From contig JAETXT010000005.1 of the NCBI GenBank assembly GCA_019188255.1, positions 4,712,001-4,776,000 of the forward strand: DNA of 64,000 bases, read 5' to 3'. Under the pieces are notes generated by a model, which saw only the letters and a list, made by a program, of their open reading frames with translations, was not told where the DNA came from and ran no database searches. Numbering within the stretch: position 1 is the stretch's first letter; each line of letters opens with the position of its first letter. The position numbers and the translations under genes were made by a program. Positions 46,496 to 55,387 of the stretch are shown one piece after another. The stretch comes from Verticillium longisporum (lineage: Eukaryota; Ascomycota; Sordariomycetes; Glomerellales; Plectosphaerellaceae).

Positions 46496-47755
46496 TTAAT
46501 GACCAGCAGCCGCATCCCACCGAGACCAACTGTTGACATATCTGTTCTGGTGCCGTTCATCAGGAGTGGCGGAAAGGTCTCCTCGCAGGCTGGCCGAGCT
46601 GCCCTCACAGAGAGGATGCATCTGCTCACTCGGGCGGTAGGCCTTGTAGCGCTGCATGCTTTGACGATTCATCGGGATCTGGACGAGCTTGGGGAGACCG
46701 GGCGACACAAGCTCGGCAAATGCGGCTCGCTTGGGTGATCCTTGAAGTTCAGGAGTTGATGCGTCCGTACGAGAGAACTCGGGGGTCGCGGATCTCGGAC
46801 GCGAAGGCTCCACAAAGGAGGGTTGGGGTTCAAGATCCATCGTGGTGGGAGATTCAAGAGACACAGGACTGAGGGGTCGTTCTTCATACGATGAGATCTG
46901 TTGTAAGCGCAGGCGCGGGTGAATCGAGAGTGAGGTTCCTCGTAGTGATCTGAAAATGTGGTCAACTAACAATTTTGAAAGCTGATGAAATGACGACAGA
47001 CCTCCAAAGGGTGCAAGAATGCCATTGTTCTTAAGTTCCTGGATCATACCAGTAGGGGGGGTGCCAAAGGGCTGGAGTCCGCCCTTGCCATCGAGAGGGT
47101 CGTCGTCCGAACTGGTGCCTCCAGCAGTGAGTGACTTTCTGAGCTTCCTGCCTCTGTTGCCGCAAAGGAAGAAGGCGACGATGACGATGAGCATAACAGC
47201 GCCCATAGCGCCGAAGATACCGCCCTTGGCTGCAGTAGACAGGCCTCCGTCTCCGCCATCCTCTGCGTCTGTGGTCTTGGTCGGTGCAGAAATGCCCGTA
47301 GCAAGAGTCGGCTCAGGGGCAATAGAGTTGTCAGGGGCTAAAGTGGGAACTGGCTCGACAGCTGCCCGCGTAGTGGGAGCCTCTTTGCCTGGAGCGCCAA
47401 TGTTCTTGGTCGTCGCAGCAGCCGGAATCGAGTGGTTCTCAGTCGGAGATGGCTGAAGCGGGGGGGCTTTGGAGGCAATGGTCGTGGGGATCGCCGTGCG
47501 AGTAAAGGTAGGCTTTTCTTTGTGCCCTTTTCCACCTCCTTCTTCGCCGTCCTCACCATCTACGGGCGTGTCGCCCTCGTTGCCACCGGCGGTGCTTCCC
47601 TCCTCGCCAGTGACCCTATCCCTGTCGTCAGGACATCCGGGCAGCTCGCAGGGATCGACCGAACAACAGCCTGCATAGTGATTAGTGCGGCATCGGTAGA
47701 ATGTCAGACCGTTGGAGCATTCAGTGGCCGACTGAGGGGAAGGGCTGCGACGCAT
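46496..47755 (-). CDS. Single-span membrane protein with Cys-rich N-terminus
   Basis: Two exons are proposed: 47755-47002 and 46949-46496, with a 52-nt intron (donor GTCTGT, acceptor CAG). The N-terminus carries closely spaced cysteines (C-x8-C, then GCCSVDPCELPGCPDD), a pattern repeated in many fungal surface-type proteins. A Thr/Pro/Glu-rich stalk follows, then one membrane span at about residues 178-198 (GGIFGAMGAVMLIVIVAFFL) with a basic stop-transfer end (RGRKLRK). The tail is Ser/Pro-rich and presumably cytosolic. No classical signal peptide is seen. The reading frame also passes through the intron. If the intron is spliced, one missing base in GGG at 46917-46919 must be added to reach the tail YEERPLSPVSLESPTTMDLE. 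Function is unknown; a wall- or stress-sensor role is a guess from layout. Confidence 0.65.
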   Translation of the reverse strand: MRRSPSPQSATECSNGLTFYRCRTNHYAGCCSVDPCELPGCPDDRDRVTGEEGSTAGGNEGDTPVDGEDGEEGGGKGHKEKPTFTRTAIPTTIASKAPPLQPSPTENHSIPAAATTKNIGAPGKEAPTTRAAVEPVPTLAPDNSIAPEPTLATGISAPTKTTDAEDGGDGGLSTAAKGGIFGAMGAVMLIVIVAFFLCGNRGRKLRKSLTAGGTSSDDDPLDGKGGLQPFGTPPTGMIQELKNNGILAPFGGLSSFHQLSKLLVDHIFRSLRGTSLSIHPRLRLQQISSYEERPLSPVSLESPTTMDLEPQPSFVEPSRPRSATPEFSRTDASTPELQGSPKRAAFAELVSPGLPKLVQIPMNRQSMQRYKAYRPSEQMHPLCEGSSASLRGDLSATPDERHQNRYVNSWSRWDAAAGH

Positions 47756-48927
47756 GGCGTTTTATTTGGTGTGGGCTGGTTGAGGGTGATATTGGTGTGC
47801 AGCACGAGCGACGATGGGTATTCGCATGCCGCTCAGGTCCGTCGTTGCATGTGAAGTGTACAAGCTCTGGAAGATTTTCGTTTCGTAGCTAGAGAGTGGA
47901 CAAGAGAAATGAATGGCCGGAGAAAAGGAAACAGGAGGGAACGTACGTCCAATATGGGAAGTTACGAAAACCCTTAGAGGACGATGTTGTCAGACTGAGG
48001 GGCAGTGAATGATACTAGGTTCCAGGGCTTCGAGTTGGCCTGATCAGAACACCTTGACGTACCGTCGATGGGCAAAATAGAAGAAGAGTTGTGGGAGGAG
48101 AGTCATATGAGACTATTATGGGAAGTAACAACCTGTTTCTACGGGCGGTCTGGTCGAAGGGCGGAAGGAACGCTGGTTTGTACTGCCTGGGAAGGTGCGG
48201 AAGTACCGAGGTAGAGCAACACACCTGTGTCCCGACTTTGCTTCAAGCGCGTAGGCAGGTTGCTGTGACAAGCATATAGAAGCGTGGCATACATCCTAGA
48301 GAGCTGATGGACAACGCACCAGCTAGTTGAACGCGCCCAAGTCGGCAATGAACGAGATGATAACCCGGTAAGTTCGCCAGCAAACGAGGGGGGGGCATTT
48401 CATTTCCATCCTGAAAGGTATTGCCATATACAGCGCTTTTACAGTAGCAAATATACATTGATGAGCGAGCAACATGTTTGTCTCCTTACCCACCCCGGGT
48501 TACTACGAGCAGGGCACGTCCAACTACCTTGCCAGGGCAACAACTCTCCTGGGCGTCCAAGTGTCACTCTCGTACACCATGTCTTATGTAGCATTGCACC
48601 GAAACCACGGTTGACAGCTCAGCTCATCCAATGGCTCGTCACGAACTCGATCCACCGGGAGACCGCACGACGAGTGACGCTGGGGTCCTATCAGGACGTA
48701 CGCACCTGGAGAGGCATCACAGGCCGCACCAAAACAAAAGTCGGACGATCGCAACGTGAGATGATGTGACATGATAAGGGGGGGTATCCGTGTCACCCAC
48801 AAGACTCTATTCGAGTGGCTGATTGCCACTTGCCGCGACAAGATCCTTTTGCTTGTCCTCAATACATACACATTCACCAAACCAAGAAACTACGCCAGCC
48901 GTCGTCCCCAACGCAGCAACGCCTTCC
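47756..48927. other. Intergenic, about 1.2 kb
   Basis: This holds the promoter of the membrane-protein gene and the 3' region of PUF6. No gene or distinctive repeat is supported. Confidence 0.5.
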
Positions 48928-51103
48928 TTACAAGTTTTCCAGCAACAATCTGGTGCCAGAGTTGCCCACTGGCCTCTCGGGCTTGGCGCCGCCCTTCTTT
49001 GCCTTTTTCGCCTTCTTGTCACCCTTGTCGCTGTCCTCCTCCGCCGCCTCGGCCTCGCGCCTGGCCTTCTGCTCCGCCGTCTCTTCCGTCGCGGCAGCCT
49101 GCAGCTGCTTCTTGCTCTTCTTGAGCGTCGCCTTGAGCTCCTTGCCGTGGCTAAAGTCGGGGCTCTCGAGAAGCGCGAGCACCACGAGCGAGCTGGGGCC
49201 CGTGGCCCACTCGACGACGTAGTCCTCGATGACGGGGTACAGCGCGTCGGCAAACTTGAGCGGGGGCTCGACCTGCTCCACCTTGCCCGTCTGCTTGTTG
49301 TACTTGCCGCCGGCGATGAGCGTCTTGAGCGCACGGCCGCCCCAGGCCGTCTGCGACACGTGGGCCTGCTGCGCGACGTGGTTGTCGAGCTCTATGGGCT
49401 CGGCGGTGGGGTCGCCCTCGGCGACGGCGGCGACGGCCTCGAGCGCCTTCGTCTTGTCGCCCTCGACGGACAGGAGGACCTCGGTCACGATGTGGCAGCC
49501 GAACGAGTCCGCCAGCAGCGTTGGGGCGGCTGCGGCAATGGTGCTGAGGAGGGATGGTGCCAGGACGGCTGCCAGCTCTGCGCGTCGAACGTGATCGTCC
49601 TTCTTACTCGTCGTCTTGCGGATCTCGTGCACCTCCTTGAGGATAGCCTTGTCGTCGCTCATGTTGGAGAGGAACAGGGCCTTGGACTGACCCTCGATGG
49701 GGTACATCAGTGTTGCCCGGGCGTACTGGTTGTTCATGGACGCGATGATGTTCTCGGCGACCTTTTCTTCGTCGTCGCCGATGAGTTCGGAGAAGATAAC
49801 CTTGGACGTCATCTTTGTGTCGTCAATCACGTCAAAGGCCGTGAGGATGACCATGTGCGCATTGGCGTCGCCAGACATGAGGACAAAGTTGTCCTTGTAG
49901 ACCTTGAGGATGTTCCTTCGGTCCTTGGAGGAACCGTGGGCGAGGAGGAGGCACGCGAGACGCGAACCGGAGCGGGTAAAGGCCATGTTCTTGAAGAGGT
50001 CGCCGCTCTCGTCATCGCGGAGCAGGTCGAGGAATGCCGTGTGCTCGTCGCTGCCAGGCTTGATGTTGAGGAAATACTGCAGCATGGCGTCGTGGAGCAT
50101 GGTGAAACCGGTCATCTTCTTCTGCACCAGCGAATTGATCATGTCGCAGAGCGTCTTCATGATGGGCCCCCTCTTGCTGGGGGACTCCTCGAGAATGGCA
50201 GCAAGGTCCGAGGTCGGCTTCTCATTCTTGTTGCGCTCGAGCAGGGCAAACTCGGGGCCGTACCACTCGCGCAGGAGAATGGCCTTCTGCTCCTTGCTGG
50301 CGACCTGGCGGTAAATGTCGTCGAGGATCCACGAGGCCTCGGGGTGGTTGATGAGACGGCGAACCCTGCCGTAGAACTCGGGAATGATCATGTCCCTGAT
50401 CTCGGGCTCCTTCTGGACGACGAGCTTGGCGATGAGGAACTTGGCGTATCGGCTCTCGGCGAGCTGGGAGAAGGTGCCCTGGAGCTCGGTGCAAATCTGC
50501 TTCCTCTGGGCGGCGTTGGAGTACTTGATGGCCGTCTGCACGGCGCGCACGGCGTCGTGCTTGAGGACAAAGTCTTTGACACGGCCGGTGATGATGGTGA
50601 AGAGCTCCTCGAGCAGCTGTTTCCTCTCCTCCGAGGGGACGTGGGACTTTCTCCTCAGGCGCTCCCAGATCTTCTTGGTCCGTTGGACCTCATCGCCGAG
50701 AGGCTTGGCGGCCTTGCGCTCGCGGGCCAGCTTCTTCTGGAGAGCGTGGGCCTCCTTGGAGGATTCCGCTGGTGGTCAGTTAGCAATGTTGTCTCTTGTG
50801 TGTTGGGAGCGTGGCGGGCGTACTAATGACGGGCTTTCCAACGCCAGTGATGTTGTCGGCCTTGGCCTTGGCGTCGTACTTCTTCTTCTGCGGGGGCGAT
50901 TGCTCGAGTTTCGCGCCGCCGTCAGACTCGTCGTCGTCGATGCCGTCAAAGTCGTCGCTGCTGTCGGCGGGGCTCTCGACGGGGGCAGCCTTCTTCTTCT
51001 TGGGGGCGCCCGTCTTGACCTTTTTGGCCGACTTGTCGGAGGTGGCCTTGCCCATGGGGGCAGCCTTTCGCTTGCTTCCGGTGGCGGCAGCCTTGGTCGC
51101 CAT
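48928..51103 (-). CDS. PUF6: Pumilio-repeat ribosome-assembly factor PUF6
   Basis: Two exons: 51103-50824 and 50768-48928, with donor GTACGC, acceptor CAG and a CTAAC branch site; 706 residues. The N-terminus is Lys-rich and nuclear-type, with an acidic stretch (DSSDDFDGIDDDESDGG). The helical repeats of the Puf-A/Puf6 fold follow: HDAVRAVQTAIKYSNAAQRK, then ESRYAKFLIAKLVVQKEP, then SWILDDIYRQVASKEQKAIL. The CPL-type C-terminal part includes MLHDAMLQYFLNIKPGSDEH. The C-terminus is Lys/Glu-rich. In yeast Puf6 acts in nucleolar 60S assembly and ASH1 mRNA control. The frame is intact. A shared promoter region with GIR2 lies upstream. Confidence 0.92.
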
Positions 51104-52177
51104 TTTGATCGCAAACAAGGAGCGGTTGAGGTGGCTTGTCGATCGAGGGCGAAGGGAGGGAATTCTAAGACCGTTGATACCAGCGGGAGGCAGTCCTTCA
51201 AAACCGCTGGGAGCAGACTCGATGGGGGGACCGACTGGAGACGGAGATGGGCGTCTGGGGACCAAATTTTTTGTTCAATTGCCGGGCGGTGAGCGCGGCG
51301 CTAGCCATTTCTGGTCGCCCCTCCACCTGGCGATAAGAGGCGTCTTATCAGGGTCTACATGGCTAAAGTTGTTCATGAAGGAGACTGATCATGTTGGGAT
51401 TGCGTTTCGATGTGGACTTGTCTTGAGGCAGGCGTCTGATGGGCCCTTTGCCTGGCGTTCTTCATGCGATCCCCCGCAAGAACGTGGATGCAAAGTAGCG
51501 TCTGCTGTCTTCAGGTTCGCCATGGGCCTGCCATGTTGTGCAGTGGTTCTCCATGTCACCAAAGGTAGTGGAAAGCCCAGAGGGACAGGATGCAGCGTCG
51601 TGTAGAAATACACAGTGTCGTGGTTGAAGGGCATGGTCGAATGGACATTGCATGTGTTGGTCTCTGCATTGACAATACATCGTTGAGATATCATTGCCCA
51701 CTATGGGCATGCAGCCGACTTTTCATCACCAAGCTTGGTCACTTGTTGCGGCGGTCGTCCCTGCCCTGTGCAAAAGAGGCATTACAAGTACTGTCCATAC
51801 ACTGTGATGCCGCCCAGAAGAAGATGTACGGCAGAGATGACGTTTGGCAGAACAACTCGTCTTTTGCAATGGCAGAAAATTATCCAATGCATGTTGATTC
51901 AGTCTTTCAGAGTAGGCATGATCATTCGATTGAGCGAGCAAGTGACGTAAAATCAAAGTTGCTGAGCTGACCGACACATTGTGACGGACCCAAAGAGGGG
52001 CTCACCCTGTGTGCGATCATCAGCACCCGACCACGACTGACTCCAGCGAGGAGCAACGACGTCTCTTCGAACCCAGCAGACCCAATCCCCCCCCCCCTTC
52101 CGCACCCTCCCATCCCCAGCTACGGCTCGTTACCAGACCCCCAACACGGCGTCAGAGCACCCGGCCCAACCATCACC
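51104..52177. promoter_or_regulatory. Divergent promoter region, PUF6 and GIR2
   Basis: About 1.07 kb lies between the two start codons. Near PUF6 there is an A/T tract (AAATTTTTT, 51264-51272) and an inverted pair of boxes, GCGATAAGA at 51330-51338 and TCTTATC at 51343-51349. These are about 160 and 230-245 bases upstream of the PUF6 ATG. Similar boxes precede ACL4. No gene is supported here. Confidence 0.55.
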
Positions 52178-53024
52178 ATGGGCCGCGAAGAACAGGTCGA
52201 GGAGCGCGAGGTGCTCGAGTCCATCTTTCCCGAAGAAATCACAGGTCAGCTACCCCGCCATGACGACCCATCGCCTGCCTCTCTTCTCGGGCCACAACAG
52301 GCGACGCTGCTGCTCCAGGGGCGGCTACGCAGCTGGCGCAAGGCCACGCAAAAGTTTCACGTGCTGATCACCCCCATCTTCTCCGACAGACATCTCCGAG
52401 ACGGAATTCAGGATAAAGGTCGTCCTCGACGTCGTCGGCGAGGAGGATGCCCCCGACCCCCCGACCATGCTCCTCCACGTCCGCTACCCCGAGGCCTACC
52501 CCGACGAGGCCCCCTTTCTCGACCTCAACCCGGAGCAGCAGGCCGGCGCGCCGCACCCGCACTTCTCCGTCGCCGACGACAAGGTGGCGCTGCTGGCGTC
52601 GCTCAGCGAGACGGTCGAGGAGAACCTCGGCGTCGCCATGATCTTCTCGCTGTACGCCACGCTCAAGGACGCCGCCGAGCAGCTCATTGCCGACCGCAAG
52701 GCCGCCGTCGAGCGCCGCCGCGAGGAGGCCGTCATGGCGGCCGAGCGCGAGGAGAACAAAAAGTTTCAGGGCACGCCCGTCACGCCCGAGACGTTTCTGC
52801 GGTGGCGCGACGATTTTCGGCGCGAGATGGAGGAGGCCCGCCTGCAGCAGGAGGAGGAGAGGCTGGCCGAGCTGAAAAAGGCAAAGGTCAAGGAGCCCGT
52901 CAAGATGACGGGCAGGCAGCTCTGGGAGGGCGGCCACGTCGGCAAGGTGACGTATGACGAGGGCGATGACGAGGACGGCGGCCTCGCCGAGGGCGTGGAG
53001 AAGCTCAAGGTTGAGGCGGCGTAG
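52178..53024 (+). CDS. RWD-domain protein GIR2-like
   Basis: Two exons: 52178-52244 and 52390-53024, with donor GTCAGC and acceptor CAG; 233 residues. The start MGREEQVEEREVLESIFPEE and the block LLHVRYPEAYPDEAPFLDLN (the P-x4-Y-P-x3-P type RWD signature) identify an RWD domain. A charged helical segment (EEARLQQEEERLAELKKAK) and the motif MTGRQLWEGGHVGKVTYDEG follow, as in GIR2/RWDD1. Yeast Gir2 binds Gcn1 and the GTPase Rbg2 on ribosomes and can hinder Gcn2 activation. Orthology to Gir2 is likely but rests on layout. Its end is about 310 bases from the convergent ACL4 gene. Confidence 0.88.
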
Positions 53025-53335
53025 CGAGTTATTGTGCATAAATGCAATAGAGAAAAAAAAACCCCGGCGTTTTGGATACCTAGCGATGACGATGAGAATG
53101 CAGAGAAAGGAAGAAAAAGAAAACGCTAGACGATTGTTTGCGTTTCAGTGATCTATTTGCGAGAGACTCTATCGTTTCGACGATGCAACACCCGCCGTCG
53201 TGACCCGCTGCTGATATGTGTGTGCTGCATGTTTATAGTCATCTTTTGAACGCCCCGACTCCCCCTGATCATACCAGAGACAACCCTGCACGGCCACTAC
53301 TTTATGTATTTTCATTTCCCCAAACGCTTGCAGAC
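53025..53335. other. Short 3' region between convergent genes
   Basis: About 310 A/T-richer bases lie between GIR2 and ACL4. Nothing else is seen. Confidence 0.5.
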
Positions 53336-54502
53336 TCATCCCGCCATCTCCTGGTCCTCCTCCTCGTCATCGCTGTCGTCCTCCCACACCTCGTCCGCCT
53401 CGTTCTCCGCCGCGGGGCCGAGCTCCTTGGTGATGGCCTCGAGCAGCTGCCTCGCGTGCTCGCCGAGCTTCTCGTCCTCGTACTCCTGCTGCTCGTAGAG
53501 CTTGAGGCAGACGGTCAGCCACTGGCGCGCCGACCGCCACACGGCGCGCCAGTCGTCGTCCTCGTCGGCGCCGGCGGCCGTCGTCGTCTTGGTGCCCTCG
53601 GCCTCGCCCTGCTTCAGCTTGTCGCCCGAGATGTACTGGCCCCAGCCGCCGAGGTACCAGGCCTCGACGCTCTCGTCGTCGTCGCCGACGAGCTTCTCGA
53701 GCAACTCGATGCTCTCCTCCTCCATGTCGACCTCGAGCAGCAGCCGCGCGAGGCTGACGCGCGTCGGGAAATCGGGCACGTCCGGGTGGGTGACGGGCAG
53801 GCCGCGCCAGATGTCGAGGCTGCGGGTGAGCGCGGCGCGGGCCTCGTCGACCTTTTGCTGCGAGATGCGCACGTTGGCGACCGTCTGCCAGGCCTCGGCG
53901 AGGCCGGGCGCCACGAGCGTCGCCTCGGTGACGAGCGCCTCGCAGCGCTGCTCGGCGTCGGCCTCCCACGACAGGTCCGTCATGTACACCTCGGCGACGC
54001 CGCACAGCGTGCCGGCGAGCCGGCGCTTGCGCGCCTCGAGCAGCGCCTCCTGCTCCGGCGTCCGCCGCCCCGTCATCTCGTCGAGCGCCCGGATCTGCGC
54101 CCGCAGCGCCGCCGCGCCCCGCTCGAACCACCGCACGCTGTCCTGGCCGCCGTCCTCGCTGAGCTGCGCCAGCCACAGGAACTTTTCCGGCCCGCCGCCG
54201 AGCGTCTCGTCCGCCGACCCGTCGTTGTCGAGCGCCACGGCCCGTGTGAACGCCGCCCGCGCGTCGTCAATCTCGCCGGCCTCGACGTAAATCTGCCCGA
54301 TGAGGTTGGTGCAGAGGAGCTCGAGCTCACCGCCGGGGCCCGTCGCCTGGAGAGCGGCCGTCGCCGCGCCGAGGGCGTTCTCAAGGTCGCCCTCCTCGAG
54401 CTTGGCCGACGCTGCCTCGAGCAGCACCTTGGGGTCCATCTCCTTGGCGTCGGTTGCTTGCTGCTGCTTCTTGTTCTTCTTGTTGGGTCGCGTGGGCGCC
54501 AT
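53336..54502 (-). CDS. ACL4: TPR chaperone ACL4 for ribosomal protein L4
   Basis: A single exon of 388 residues. The N-terminus is short and basic (PTRPNKKNKKQQQ). TPR helices then run through most of the protein, for example VLLEAASAKLEEGDLENALG, IYVEAGEIDDARAAFTRAVA, VANVRISQQKVDEARAALTR and SVEAWYLGGWGQYISGD. The C-terminus is strongly acidic (EADEVWEDDSDDEEEDQE). This combination matches Acl4, the dedicated chaperone that holds newly made Rpl4 and delivers it to pre-60S particles. The frame is intact and the codons are very GC-rich. That leaves long but meaningless frames on the opposite strand. Two head-to-tail TCTTATCGCG boxes lie about 205-225 bases upstream of the ATG. Confidence 0.88.
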   Translation of the reverse strand: MAPTRPNKKNKKQQQATDAKEMDPKVLLEAASAKLEEGDLENALGAATAALQATGPGGELELLCTNLIGQIYVEAGEIDDARAAFTRAVALDNDGSADETLGGGPEKFLWLAQLSEDGGQDSVRWFERGAAALRAQIRALDEMTGRRTPEQEALLEARKRRLAGTLCGVAEVYMTDLSWEADAEQRCEALVTEATLVAPGLAEAWQTVANVRISQQKVDEARAALTRSLDIWRGLPVTHPDVPDFPTRVSLARLLLEVDMEEESIELLEKLVGDDDESVEAWYLGGWGQYISGDKLKQGEAEGTKTTTAAGADEDDDWRAVWRSARQWLTVCLKLYEQQEYEDEKLGEHARQLLEAITKELGPAAENEADEVWEDDSDDEEEDQEMAG

Positions 54503-55387
54503 GCTACAGGGCAGATGTGTGAGTCTTGCGGTCGGTGGGAAGGGGCGTGGAAGATGGGCCTTCTTGACTGACTAGGTATGTGAAAGAAAACAGAAAACTC
54601 CGCCGGTTGCTGCTGCTGCTACTACTGCGTTGGTCGCTGATCAGAGCCGGTGGCAGTGGTGGTGACGACGGCGGGCCTCTCTGCTGGACCTGTTGCAAAG
54701 AAAAATTCTTATCGCGTCTTATCGCGCCTTCTACGAGTCTGGCGGGGGTCCTGCGGGGTAGCTTGGGAGGTACCTGTCTAGGTGCCTGTCTAGGTACCTA
54801 GGTAGGCAAGGCTGGTACCTAGCTTGGTGCGGATGTACCTAGATCGTAAACTTCACTGCCCGACTTCATTGATTTGTTTGTTGACCTCCCAGTCCCCTCC
54901 TGCTAAGAACTTCCTATACCGATTGAAACGGCATCCACATGCTAACACGCCATGTTCATTGAGTCGTGAATTAAGTAGCTATTTGTTTCTATGGCCGTTA
55001 CTATTGCTATGTTGCTGGAATGAATCAACGTCACTCGAAAACTCTCCACACTGTCCATGTCGCTTCGCTGCCCGCGGAATATAGCAAAAGAATCAGACTG
55101 AGCGCTCCGTCAGATACTTCGGCCAATCCGGCCATGAGTTTTTTGTGCGCCGTCGCCAGCTTGCAAGACCCATACAGTTGGTCCAGGGTCTTACCGCTGG
55201 CCACCATAGCCCTGTTGTCCCCTTTCGATAGTCTACCCCTTGGGACGCCTTGGGCCTCCTGTGACCCATGACTCCTGGTGAGCCTCCTCGCCGCTGGCTA
55301 CCGTCGCCCACCAACCGGTTGCCCTGTCGATTGTACTGTGATAGAAACATACAAGTAGGAAATCGTAATTATACTTTGTCTGGCAGT
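54503..55387. other. ACL4 promoter and intergenic region
   Basis: The left part is the ACL4 promoter: A/T tract GAAAAATTC at 54700-54708, and TCTTATCGCG twice at 54707-54716 and 54717-54726. A cluster of the ACCTAGGTACCT motif follows at about 54768-54843. No gene is supported in the rest. Confidence 0.6.
54707..54726 (-). promoter_or_regulatory. Tandem CGCGATAAGA boxes upstream of ACL4
   Basis: The 10-base unit occurs twice directly head-to-tail. Read on the gene strand it is CGCGATAAGA. It resembles the PAC element of ribosome-biogenesis genes (GCGATGAG) and also contains a GATA core. An A/T tract like the RRPE element abuts it. Confidence 0.55.

Noticed and set aside
48823..50826. A 667-codon open frame on the plus strand opposite PUF6
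   Set aside because: It mirrors GC-rich codon use in PUF6, has no domain or start logic, and is rich in Leu, Val and Gly as antisense frames are.
53216..54571. A 451-codon plus-strand frame opposite ACL4
   Set aside because: It is an antisense shadow of a very GC-rich exon; the minus strand gives a coherent TPR protein.
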